Source: Medicago truncatula
Lineage: Eukaryota; Streptophyta; Magnoliopsida; Fabales; Fabaceae
Assembly: GCF_003473485.1 (NCBI RefSeq)
Contig: NC_053049.1
Location: 8,246,001-8,310,000, forward strand
DNA length: 64,000 nt
Reading direction: 5' to 3'
Positions 28,691-38,121 of this stretch are shown in pieces (position 1 is the first letter of the stretch; each line of letters begins with the position of its first letter). Below the pieces are notes generated by a model. That model worked only from the letters and a program-made list of their open reading frames with translations, ran no database searches and had not been told where the DNA came from. Made by a program: the position numbers and the translations under genes.

Positions 28691-30874
28691 ATGCGAAGAA
28701 GTAAAAGTCTCGGAGAATTTATTCCTGAGATCGAAAGATTTTTGCATAAGAAAAAGAGAGAGGCACAAAATAATACCGCTATGGCTGAACGTACTCTCAA
28801 AGAGTATGCTACTCCTTCAACGGAAGAGCCACAAGCTATTATCGTGTACCCAACGGTTGCGGGTAATAACTTCGAAATCAAGCCTGCACTACTCAATTTA
28901 GTGCAGCAAAACCAGTTTTCTGGATCACCCACTGAGGATCCAAATCTCCATATTTCTTCCTTCCTTAGACTCAGTGGCACCATAAAAGAGAACCAAGAAG
29001 CCGTAAGACTTCATCTCTTTCCCTTTTCCTTAAGGGATAGAGCTAGCGCTTGGTTCCATTCCCTAGAAGTCGGTTCCATTACTTCATGGGACGATATGAG
29101 ACGAGCATTCCTCGCCCGATTCTTTCCCCCATCTAAAACAGCTAAGCTTAGAGACCAAATTACGCGTTTCAATCAAAAAGATGGGGAGTCTCTCTATGAG
29201 GCGTGGGAGCGTTTCAAGGAAATGCTTAGACTTTGTCCCCACCATGGCCTAGAGAAGTGGCTTATAGTCCACACGTTTTATAATGGCTTGTCATATACCA
29301 CTAAGATGTCTGTTGATGCAGCTGCAGGTGGAGCTCTAATGAACAAAAACTACACGGAGGCTTATGCTTTGATTGAGGACATGGCTCAGAATCATTACCA
29401 ATGGACCAACGAAAGAGCCGTCACCACTCCTACTCCCTCTAAGAAAGAGGCAGGTATACACGAAGTCTCTGAATATAACCACCTTGCTGCTAAGGTTGAG
29501 GCATTAACACAAAAAATTGAAAAACTTAATGTTAATGCTGTCCCACCTTCTTCTGCATCCCGTCCTTGTGAAATCTGTGGTATAACTGGTCATATAGGTG
29601 TTGATTGTCAGTTAGGTAGTGTTGCAAACATTGAGCAACTGAATTACGCTCAATACAACCAAGGAATGAGGCCAAATCAAAATTTTTACAAAAATCCTCA
29701 AGGTTCCTATGGACAAGCAGCACCACCTGGCTATACAAACAACCAGAGAGTGGCTCAGAAATCAAGTTTGGAGATTTTACTGGAAAATTGCATTGCAAAT
29801 CAAAATAAAAATCTTCAAGAATTGAAAAACCAAACAGGATTTCTGAACGACTCTCTCTCCAAACTCAATACCAAGGTTGATTCCATCGCCACGCACACCA
29901 AAATGCTTGAGACCCAAATCTCCCAAGTGGCCCAACAAGTGGCCACCTCTTCTCAAACACCAGGAGTCTTTCCTGGTCAGCCTGAAACAAACCCCAAAGC
30001 CCATGTCAACGCTATTTTTCTAGGGGGTAGTAAGATAGAAGAGACTGTTACTAAGGCCAAAAATGTCAAGAAGGAGAGTGTCAGGTGTCTAGGTAAGAAT
30101 GGTGTGATAAAAAGTGAGAAACCGCTTGATAAAAACAAAGCCCTAACACCTTTAAGGCTTACTAAGCTCAACTTGGAGGCTCAATTCACTAAACTCTTTA
30201 ACATAATTCGAAAGATTTGCGTTAAAATCCCCTATGCTGAAGCTTTGTCTCGTATGCCTCTATACGCCAAGTTTTTAAAAGAAATTTTTTCAAAGAAAAA
30301 GGCTATAGATCATAATGAAACAATAGCTTTGACAAAGGACAATAGTGCAATCATCAAGAAGCCACCTACAAAGCTTAGAGATCCAGGAAGTTTTGCCATC
30401 CCTTGTATGCTAGGGAATGAAACCTTCAACCGAGCCTTGTGTGACTTAGGAGCTAGTGTTAGTCTGTTGCCCTTACCCCTCTTTACAAGGCTGAGGTTGG
30501 GCAAGCTAAAGCCTACCGAAACAACATTGAAGTTAGCCGATCGTTCTGATATCCAACCTGTCGGATATGTCGAGGACATCCCCGTTAAGATAGAAGGGAT
30601 AGACATCCCAACTGATTTCATGGTGCTTGACATAGATGAGGACAATGCGTGCCCTATAATCTTAGGACGACCCTTTCTCGCCACTGCGGGTGCTATAGTA
30701 GATGTTCAAAACGGTAGGATTGTTTTCCAAGTGAGTAATGAGTTGATAGGATTTGAGTTGGAGAATTATATGAAAGGTCCCGCCCTTTATTCTTGTAATA
30801 TGATTAAAGGTCATAATGTGAAAGAACGCTTATTAGCGCCATCTACACAACATGACCTCTTTGATCCATTCTAA
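28691..30874 (+). CDS. Gag-protease polyprotein of Athila-type element 1
   Basis: 727 aa from ATG 28691, the first in-frame ATG (MRRSKSLGEFIPEI). Retrotransposon gag domain at about residues 80-190 (HLFPFSLRDRASAWFHSL, FLARFFPPSKTAKLRDQI, WERFKEMLRLCPHHGL). Coiled region with ALTQKIEKLN near 270. CCHC zinc knuckle at about 293-306 (CEICGITGHIGVDC, C-x2-C-x4-H-x4-C), which binds the RNA genome. Heptad-like stretch at about 390-420. Aspartic protease near 575-690 with the DLGASVSLLP active site and the ILGRPFLATAGAIVDV flap-side motif. The frame is intact and the same length as in element 2. Translation ends here with no reverse transcriptase following. Confidence 0.93.
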   Translation: MRRSKSLGEFIPEIERFLHKKKREAQNNTAMAERTLKEYATPSTEEPQAIIVYPTVAGNNFEIKPALLNLVQQNQFSGSPTEDPNLHISSFLRLSGTIKENQEAVRLHLFPFSLRDRASAWFHSLEVGSITSWDDMRRAFLARFFPPSKTAKLRDQITRFNQKDGESLYEAWERFKEMLRLCPHHGLEKWLIVHTFYNGLSYTTKMSVDAAAGGALMNKNYTEAYALIEDMAQNHYQWTNERAVTTPTPSKKEAGIHEVSEYNHLAAKVEALTQKIEKLNVNAVPPSSASRPCEICGITGHIGVDCQLGSVANIEQLNYAQYNQGMRPNQNFYKNPQGSYGQAAPPGYTNNQRVAQKSSLEILLENCIANQNKNLQELKNQTGFLNDSLSKLNTKVDSIATHTKMLETQISQVAQQVATSSQTPGVFPGQPETNPKAHVNAIFLGGSKIEETVTKAKNVKKESVRCLGKNGVIKSEKPLDKNKALTPLRLTKLNLEAQFTKLFNIIRKICVKIPYAEALSRMPLYAKFLKEIFSKKKAIDHNETIALTKDNSAIIKKPPTKLRDPGSFAIPCMLGNETFNRALCDLGASVSLLPLPLFTRLRLGKLKPTETTLKLADRSDIQPVGYVEDIPVKIEGIDIPTDFMVLDIDEDNACPIILGRPFLATAGAIVDVQNGRIVFQVSNELIGFELENYMKGPALYSCNMIKGHNVKERLLAPSTQHDLFDPF

Positions 30875-30920
30875 GGACACTTTCTTATAACGTCAAGCTA
30901 ATGACTATAAAGAAGCGCTT

Positions 30921-30938
30921 CGTGGGAGGCAACCCACG
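30921..30938 (+). ncRNA. AGGCAA-loop hairpin after gag-pro
   Basis: CGTGGG-AGGCAA-CCCACG is a perfect 6-bp stem with a 6-nt loop, just after the gag-pro stop. A comparable hairpin precedes the downstream ORF in Athila-like elements as I remember them. It might mark the junction where pol was lost. Confidence 0.5.
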
Positions 30939-31039
30939 TATTTAACTGCTTTCGTTTTTGTTTTTAAGTTATTTTGTAGGTAATTGTCCGAAGGTGATTC
31001 AAGAAAACGAGAAAAATTTTGAGGCCACTGTCCAGAACC

Positions 31040-31152
31040 TTGGCACGGCCCGTGCTCACACTGGCACGGCCGTGCCAGACCATACCCATCCAAAACCAGC
31101 CAAAACTCCAGAAAGTTGGCACGGCCCGTGCTAAGGTTGGCACGGCCGTGCC
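31040..31152 (+). repeat. Two GC-rich palindrome pairs in the inter-ORF spacer
   Basis: The pair (GCACGGCCCGTGC then GGCACGGCCGTGCC) occurs at about 31042-31076 and 31118-31152. It has the same order and near-identical spacing as in the LTR U3. The surrounding spacer to 31575 is a proline/adenine-rich leader without another ORF. Confidence 0.85.
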
Positions 31153-31575
31153 CGACTACAGGTAAGGATAAACCCACCTTTTCATCTTCTCCTTCCCTCA
31201 TTCTCCACCACAAACCCTCTCTCCATTTACACTTCTCTCAAAAACCTCCATAACCATAGAAATTCAAAGCTTCCATATCCACCCCAAAACTTCACCATTT
31301 CACATAATTTCTTCACCCAATCAATCACAAACCCATTTCAATCATAAACCATCAATCAAAAACAACTTTCCTCCATCCCTCCCAAATATCACCAAATTCG
31401 TAGCCCCCATAAACCTACCTAAAACCCCACAAATTCTTCACCAATTCACCCAATCCAACCCCTAACACTTACTCAAACCCCAACCCCATCACCCAACCAA
31501 CCTTTTCTACTCAAAACATTTCCCAAAAACCAACCCTCACCCAAAACACAAACGGTCAACCAAGGTTCCGGATAA

Positions 31576-32826
31576 ATTGCATCTAGGAAAGGTGGAGCAA
31601 GCTCTTCCGGTGGACAACAACAAAAGAAGAAGACTCAAGCCAAGAATCATGGCATAATCTTCAAGGACACCAAGCAAAGGGACAGGTATAAAATTCTTAT
31701 CTCTAAACCTTTACATCCTTGTCGATATCCAGATCCTTATACTTTGAGTGTGCTAGGACTAATGGATAATGTGTTCGGCTTACTAGGAAATTTAGGATGG
31801 ATTGATATGCTTAGACCTATGAAGGGCTTCGAAAATTTCACTTATGAATTCTTAAGTTCTATTGAATTTACGAAGGATAAGGTGAATTTTGACAACCCCG
31901 ATCATAGAGTCTCTTTCCGACTTTTGAATATGGATTACGAGATGTCTCTTGAAAATTTCTGCTTAGAGATGGACTTTGCAAATGCGGGGTTCATCCATGA
32001 CTCTTGGAATCCAAATTTGAAGTCAGAACACTATGACCCCGCTCTCTTTTGGAAACGCATTACCGGGTTAAGGCAATACAATCCTCGCAACAACAAGGCT
32101 AGTAACATTCACAACCCCGTGCTTAGATACCTCCAGAGAGTCATGGCTTGTACCATTTGGGGTAGAAAAGAAGTAGGAACAACTAGGACGGATGAACTTT
32201 TTATGCTTTGGGCAATGCTTAGTAACAATCCCGTTAATACTTGTTTCTACCTACTTGACTACCTTTCCTCCATAGGAGCTAGACCTGACAATAGAGCTGA
32301 GATAGTAGTCGGTGGTATCCTTACCTTCATCGCTAGAAAGTTTGGAGTGGGTGAGGAAGATGGGATAAATCCAATTGAGGGCAACAATAGACTTAATATT
32401 GAAACCCTTGTTGCTATGAACTTCATTAAGATTCACCCACCCATGACTTTTGCACTTCAACTTCGAATACCACTATTATTTCTACTTCCTAACCCATCTC
32501 GGACTAACCCCGAGGTGGAGGAAAATTTGTTGTATGTTGGTGATGGATTACAGGTACATGAAGAGCATAATCAAGGTGACGAAGAAGGTGCCCACATGCA
32601 CCATGAAGAAGAGCCCCATGACCATAACGACTACAATGAAAGATGGGCATGGATGCAAACCGAGGTACAAAGGATAAGCACCGAGCAACAAAGGCAAGGT
32701 GTTGAATTATCTGGGCTAAGAAATGATGTCCTTCGGGGCAACCGCATATCCGAAGAAAATAACCACATGCTTCGGAACATGATGCAACATTTACACCTTC
32801 AGGGCCCTCCCTATGGACCTCAATAA
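31576..32826 (+). pseudogene. ATHILA ORF1-type protein, start codon lost (element 1)
   Basis: The open frame of 416 codons matches the intact ORF of element 2 throughout, but the initiator reads ATT: one A is missing and G became T relative to element 2. A TAA lies immediately upstream. The next in-frame ATG is at 31762, which would drop 62 residues. Conserved blocks: KQRDRYKILISKPLHP, LLGNLGWIDMLRPMKG, FTYEFLSSIEFTKD, VSFRLLNMDYEMSLENFC; then an acidic His/Glu-rich stretch (about 335-360) and a Gln-rich helical C-terminus. The family function is unknown. It sits in the env position of Athila elements. Confidence 0.85.
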
Positions 32827-33361
32827 AAATGTGAGCTTTCCTCTTCCTCTTTTTCACCTTATCTCTCCAAACTCTATCTCACTCTTCTACCTCTCCTTTT
32901 CTTTTATTTTTCTTTTATCTTGAATCATTGAGGACAATGCTTCTCCTAAGTGTGGGGGGAGCCTAATAAAGTGTCTTTAGTCGTAGTGTTTCCAAACTCC
33001 CTTGAACTTTATTCTTTTGTTTTGTTTTATTGTAAAAGGCATGATTAAGTAGCTAATTTTTATTGAAAACATCATGACACAAAAATTTTCATTGTCTCCT
33101 CTTATTTTGTTGATTCTTGTACATGAAAGCAAACTCTTGTGTTTTAAGCCTTCTTGATATACCCACATCTTGTTTTAAAGTGAATAAAGTTCTTCAATGA
33201 GAAAAACACAAAGTTGCTTCCCTTGAGTAAGTGTATGAATAGGTAATTTAAGGAAACACGTTTTAATCTTAGTGGTGCATTAACCTTTAAAAATTCTCAA
33301 AGCGCCAGTAGTATAAGTGAGTATAAGGGAGACCATAAAAAGCCAAAAAGCCAAATAATTC

Positions 33362-33598
33362 CAAGATCTCATCACTGAATCTAGATTGGGGAAGGAGGTA
33401 GGCCCTCCGACTTCCTACGTGAAGGTGATTGTTATCTTGAGAAAAAACTTTAAAAAGCATTGTTGAAACTAGATTGGGGAAGGAGGTAGGCCCTCTGACT
33501 TCCTACGTGAAGACGATGTTTTAAGGAATACCATTGAATCTAGATTGGGGAAGGGGGTAGGCCCTCCGACCTCCTACGTGAAAATGTTGTTCCTTAAA
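33362..33598 (+). ncRNA. Three-copy hairpin array upstream of the polypurine tract
   Basis: A 45-nt core (GAATCTAGATTGGGGAAGGA, then GGTAGGCCCTCCGACTTCC, then TACGTGAA) occurs at about 33377, 33465 and 33535. Each copy is bracketed by its own stem. Copy 1: CAAGAT (33362) and ATCAC with GTGAT and ATCTTG. Copy 2: 33454-33464 with 33512-33522 (11 bp, three G-U). Copy 3: 33520-33535 with 33583-33598 (15 of 16). The cores themselves contain GGAGG/CCTCC complements. The stretch 32827-33971 is otherwise non-coding. Confidence 0.65.
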
Positions 33599-33958
33599 TA
33601 AAGAACTTAAATTGTGCATATGGCAAAAGAACAAAGATTCTCAAAAACTCCCATCTCTCTTATATGAATTGTAGAAGGAATTTTTCTTGGTTAGTTTAGT
33701 GCTAGGATTAGACCATGTTTCCTCATTATGCCTATCTTATATAGGAGCAAGAAAAGGGTTGGACTTCACACACACACTCACTTAAAACTTGATCGTTGGG
33801 TAGAATAAAGATTTCAAGAAATACTTGAGTTTGTGATTAGTGTACATTTGGGATTTAAGCCCTTGAGGAGACATGTGCTTTAAATTTAATTGTCATTTGA
33901 TTTAAATGTTGATGCTACTATGTTTATGCCTTTTGCTTGAGGACAAGCAAAGATTCAA

Positions 33959-33971
33959 GTATGGGGGAGTT
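33959..33971 (+). other. Polypurine tract, element 1
   Basis: TATGGGGGAGT directly before the 3' LTR; it would prime plus-strand synthesis. Confidence 0.85.
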
Positions 33972-35211
33972 TGATGAGTCAATTATATGTTATTTTAATA
34001 TGCTTTTTAGTTTAGTTTTATTTAGATTTTATTTAGTTTTATATTAGTATTATTTCCTTTTTAGAATAGTTTACTTTAAAATGCAATTTATTATATTTCA
34101 GGGAAGAATATTGGATGGAGAGAGTCTTGGAGCAAAAGAAAGGGATTTGGAGCAGATTGGACACAAAAATATGAAGATTGGGAAACAAAATATATCTCCC
34201 ACAAGTCAGAAGCTTGGCACGGCCCGTGCTAGCCTTGGCACGGCCGTGCCACCCTCCAGATGCCTTTTGCTGCTTTTGCTTTGACTCCAAGCTATTCTAT
34301 TTTGGCGCACAATCTACCGAGGAATATTCTAGGAATATACTTGCTTAGATTTTAAGTCAATTGTGTACTATAAATAGAGTAGCTAGCCATCACTAAATAT
34401 TCATCTTTACTTGGAATACAATAAGTGACAATTGCTTTTCAATAAAGTTCTTTTCCTTTCCTTTATTTTCCTGTCTTTCACTTTCATGCTTTCTCTCTTC
34501 TCCCCCATGTCTACGATGAACATGAGTGAGTAGACTTCTTCTTGTCTTGGGATTGTTGGATAAGTCTAAATGACATAATCCTAATCAAACCAAGCCCTAA
34601 GCCTTAATCTTATGTAACCCTAGTTTCTTATCTGAATTCACCGTCTTAACATGGATTAACCATTATCAAACTGTGGAAACGAAAGTGGAGGGTTTGATGA
34701 TTGTTCGTCCATTATTCCAAATATCAATTCATAAAACGAAAGTGGAGCTTTGATATTCGAACAAGTGAATTCAGACAAGGATTGCAAAGTCAGCGAAATA
34801 GGCTTTGCAATCTTTGAGACACATAGTTTCGATCTTTAAGGGAACTAATAACAATCAAGTCAGCGAAATAGGCTTGGTTGTTAGAGGAACCAAAATCCAA
34901 TAGTAATCAAGTCAGCGAAATAGGCTTGGTTGCTAGAGGAACTTAAGAGAAACTGTCTTGAGAAATTAGGTCTAACATAACATTATAAGCTTATGGTTTC
35001 GATTTGAGAAGGACTTGTTAATTAGATGAAACCAACGATCCCAAGGCTCTTTTATTATATTGCTTTCAACCGTTTAAAAAACCCCCAATCTACAATCTCT
35101 TCTCTCTTCTAATCTTCTCTAAAGATTAATTAAATTGAACTACTCCCTGTCGGAACGATACTCTTTTATACTACTTCGGTAAGACCGTGCACTTGCGGTT
35201 TTATCTCATCA
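33972..35211 (+). repeat. 3' LTR of Athila-type element 1
   Basis: 1240 bp, nearly identical to 27324-28562. Differences I saw by eye include C/T in the first 30 bp, and A/G, G/A and A/G changes in the hairpin region that keep pairing. Confidence 0.95.
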
Positions 35212-35595
35212 TTTGGCCTATTAGGAGGTAAATCAAAACAAAAATATTTTACAGGGGTGAATCAAAATAAAAATTTTACAGGGGGGAAACTAGAAATGAT
35301 CTATAATACAGGGGGTAAAAACCTATTAACCAATTATTCATCCCTCAATATGTTGAGGACCAAACTACATCCAATAAAAAAAGAAGAAAAAATAATAAAA
35401 ATTCTAGAAGTCACTGTTTGAAAGGGGTTCATGAGCATCATCATAACCAATGAAGATATTATCAAAGAGAATAGTAACTGAACCAATGAATGGGCCAACC
35501 CAATAGACCCAATGATGAGTCCATGGAAAATTGCTTTTCTGACATTGATAAGTTCACATTGACACAAGTAAAATACTTAAATGTCCTCAACGGCC

Positions 35596-35657
35596 GTTAA
35601 CAACCGTTAGGCCATGCGCCAGCAGTTAACTGCCGCTGGCGTCCAACGGATGTTAAC
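35596..35657. repeat. Imperfect GC-rich hairpin with GTTAAC repeats
   Basis: GTTAACAACCGTT (35596-35608) pairs with AACGGATGTTAAC (35645-35657) at 12 of 13 positions. Inside, GCCAGC (35618-35623) faces GCTGGC (35635-35640) around AGTTAACT. The rest of 35340-35945 has no recognisable gene. Confidence 0.65.
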
Positions 35658-35945
35658 TACCGCTACGTGTCTGGATCATTTTCCAGAGACTCATTTTCCA
35701 GTGTTTTTCCTAACCAAATCCTTTGGTACCTAAACAAATTCATCTAAGATTTTCATCCAATAACCAATTGAAAATTCATCTAAAATTTTCATCTAATAAT
35801 CAATTGATACCTAAACATATTCATCCAATATTTAACACGAAAATGGTAAAATTAAAACGCAAGAAATAATATAAAACGTACGTACGTAAATGTCATAGAA
35901 ATACAAAAATGTCATAATAATACATTATCATCATCATAGTCAAAA

Positions 35946-36309
35946 GGCTTAAATATGCATTTCATCCTTGCAATTAGGGGTCGTTTAAAAATTGGTCCAT
36001 GTATTCGTTAATCCTTGCAAACTAGCCTTGCAATCATTAATCATTTAAAATTTCGTCCTTTGACCAACTTAATCACTGCCACACATGAAATTCCAATTTT
36101 GCCCTTAAGAAGAGGACAAAATATTGAAGAAAGAATTGGAAACACAGGGGTAACATTGATATTTCATGTGGCGTGGCAGTGATTAAGTGGGGAGATGGAC
36201 GAAATTTTAAATGATTAAACAATGCAAGGGTAAATTGCCAGGATTAGCGATTACAAGGACCAATTTTTAAACGACCCCTAATTGCAAGGATCAAATACAT
36301 ATTTAAGCC
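35946..36309. mobile_element. Foldback MULE-like MITE with 9-bp target duplication
   Basis: A 364-bp element. The arms begin GGCTTAAATATGCATTTCATC and (complement) GGCTTAAATATGTATTTGATC, both with CCTTGCAATTAGGGGTCG. Flanks TAGTCAAAA (35937-35945) and TGGTCAAAA (36310-36318) match at 8 of 9. It lies 44 bp downstream of the MAIN-like pseudogene stop. Confidence 0.85.
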
Positions 36310-36353
36310 TGGTCAAAAAATACAAAAGAAAAGCCTAATCACAATCAACCCTG

Positions 36354-38121
36354 CTACCTAGCATGTCTCTGCCTCATGCGCCGCCTGGCAATCTGATAAG
36401 TAAGGGCAGGGCGACTAGTAGTAGCTATCCGCATCACCTCCTGGACAATCTCCTATTTAGTGATCTCGGTTTGCTTGGCCACAATATCGTCAGCAATATG
36501 CACCACATCCCGGATGATCGTCAGTGTGTCAAGCATCTCCCTGGCATGCTCCTCCTCTATGATCTGGTCCACGTTCGCCGCCCTGGGAGGAGATCCTTCA
36601 TCAGGTGGGAGAATACGAGGGTGAGAGACTTTGGGATACCAAGCTATGTAGCCAGGAGCATGATGCCATGGTCTCTCAATAGCATCTCCCCAAGCAGTGA
36701 AGAATCACGCCTGAGCGTTTTGCAGCACGGTGGTGATATCATCTGTAAGCACCTGAGCGACAGATGGCGGATGTCTGGGAACATCTTGTACATAGAAAAG
36801 CTGTATCGTTACCCGCTCAGGTAAATGACGGTTTACCCTCTCCTTCCCGCACATCAGCCATCCCGAGTTAGTGACAATAAGCTGGAATGAGTGCACGTCT
36901 CTGTGATCACCATAAGTAGAAAATCTGACGTCATCCACCTCCAAGTGATCCAGGCGTAAGCGGTAATGGTGCACATCTTTATGTCCTTTGCTTGTAAGCC
37001 ATCTCCCAGCACATGGTCTCTCCGGCGTCCACTCCCTATTTTTCTTCCTTGGGTACAGACCTGGCAAATGCTCCAAAATCCATCCCTACAATAAATAAAT
37101 AAAATATATTATAAAATCTTCATACAAAAATTTAAATTAAATCCTAAATAAATGCAGTCTAACTTAGGAAAAAATAATCTAACATGATAATAAAATTTAT
37201 ACCCCGTGTATATCAAATCATGCAGGCCAGATCCCTCCACAGGCTCCCAAAACCACCTCAAACCCGCCTCCGGCTTACCAAGCTCTCTCATCTTTTCCCC
37301 CGCATTTATACACTTGTAACCCGTCTGATCATGCCACATCTGATATTCAAATTAATTATTACATTGTCAGTGATTTATATAATTAAAACACTTACGCTAC
37401 ATAATATTATATAATTAAAAAACTAACGCTACATTCTTTTAAATAATTAAAACACTTACGCTACATAATATTATATAATTAAAACACTAACGCTGCATTC
37501 TTTTAAATAATTAAAACATTTACGCTACATTATTTTAAATAATCACTTTAAAGCATTTAAAGAATTTTAAATAATTTAAACACTTACATTATGATGGTTC
37601 ACCCAAAGAGGGTTCGCCACGTGCATCGCGTAGTCAGACAACAGTGACGTGGTCTTAGGTCCTCCAGGATAGGGAGGCTCTCCAAGAGGATATGGCGGTA
37701 ACTGTGGAAGACGACGACGTCGTTGAGTCTGAGGCTCAGGGTCACCCTCAGGAATAACATTCTCTGCCTCCATATAATCTGCCACAACATCCTCTGGCAC
37801 CTCCTCATCCTCTGCCTCGTCCTCCGGCTGATGAAACATTCTATTCTCCTCCATCCGATCATATCCAACAAAACCCTCCTCATACACATCCTCATCATGC
37901 GTCGGTGTCGGATCAACCACCTGGGATGAGTAATCCATCTGTGAATGTGAACCTGACCCATCTCCTCCACCTATCCTCAAGTCCTTACGTCTTCGGGTCT
38001 TTGGAACATACGGGTTTTCAACCTCAATCTCCTTTCGAGTGTTATTTGTCATAGCAGATTTACCTTTGCACACCCTACCCTCTTTAATACGCCGCTCCCG
38101 CGCATCCTCCTCCCCAGCCAT
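36354..38121 (-). pseudogene. MAIN-like / plant mobile domain protein, broken
   Basis: Three coding pieces: 38121-37588 (MAGEEDARER..., Arg/Glu-rich, ending PYPGGPKTTSLLSDYAMHVANPLWVNHHN), 37339-37203 (WHDQTGYKCINAGEKMRELG, then WFWEPVEGSGLHDLIYTG) and 37085-36354 (WILEHLPGLYPRKKNREW, RPCAGRWL, LEVDDVRFSTYGDHRDVHSF, LPERVTIQLFYVQDVPRHPP). The last piece has an in-frame TGA (36707-36705, a CGA to TGA change), after which readable sequence continues to TAG at 36356-36354. The central mobile-domain block (GEMTLTLDDV-type) is missing, and the 37203/37085 junction is out of phase by my reading. MAIN-like proteins act in silencing and meristem maintenance and are also carried by transposons; this copy is probably dead. 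Confidence 0.65.
37382..37535. repeat. 65-bp tandem repeat in the pseudogene intron
   Basis: About 2.4 units of an AT-rich sequence containing AATTAAAACACTTACGCTAC; CTTACGCTAC recurs at 37391 and 37456. It lies between the first two coding pieces of the MAIN-like pseudogene. The stretch 38125-38480 upstream shows no gene. Confidence 0.75.

Larger units (their letters stand above)
27324..35211 (+). mobile_element. Athila-type LTR retrotransposon 1, complete but lacking pol
   Basis: A 7888-bp element flanked by the 5-bp duplication TTTGG (27319-27323, 35212-35216). It has two LTRs of about 1240 bp starting TGATGAG and ending CTCATCA, a primer-binding site, gag-protease, a second ORF and a polypurine tract. 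No reverse transcriptase, RNase H or integrase lies between the ORFs: the gap is only 700 bp. The LTRs differ at about six positions by eye, so insertion is recent. It belongs to the Athila branch of Ty3/gypsy by primer type, gag-pro sequence and ORF2. Confidence 0.93.
27185..35331. mobile_element. Foldback MITE interrupted by the Athila-type element
   Basis: The left arm begins GGTTAATATGTCTTTATCC (27185) and the right arm is the complement of GGTTAATAGGTTTTTACCC (ending 35331). Both contain the words ATATTTTTGTTTTGAT and CCTAATAGGCCAAA. The 7.9-kb retrotransposon sits inside at TTTGG. A 9-bp target duplication is not evident. Undisturbed length is about 255 bp. Confidence 0.75.

Noticed and set aside
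28552..28983. 143-residue frame antisense to gag start (also 47138-47572)
   Set aside because: It overlaps the primer-binding site and gag N-terminus on the opposite strand; a shadow of the real gene.
31576..32826. Envelope glycoprotein reading of ORF2
   Set aside because: ORF2 occupies the env position of Athila elements, but I see no signal peptide, transmembrane anchor or cysteine pattern, so the term envelope is not supported.
33377..33580. CRISPR-like array
   Set aside because: Three regularly spaced repeats superficially resemble one, but the sequence is eukaryotic, the repeats are 45 nt within an LTR element, and the spacers pair with each other as stems.
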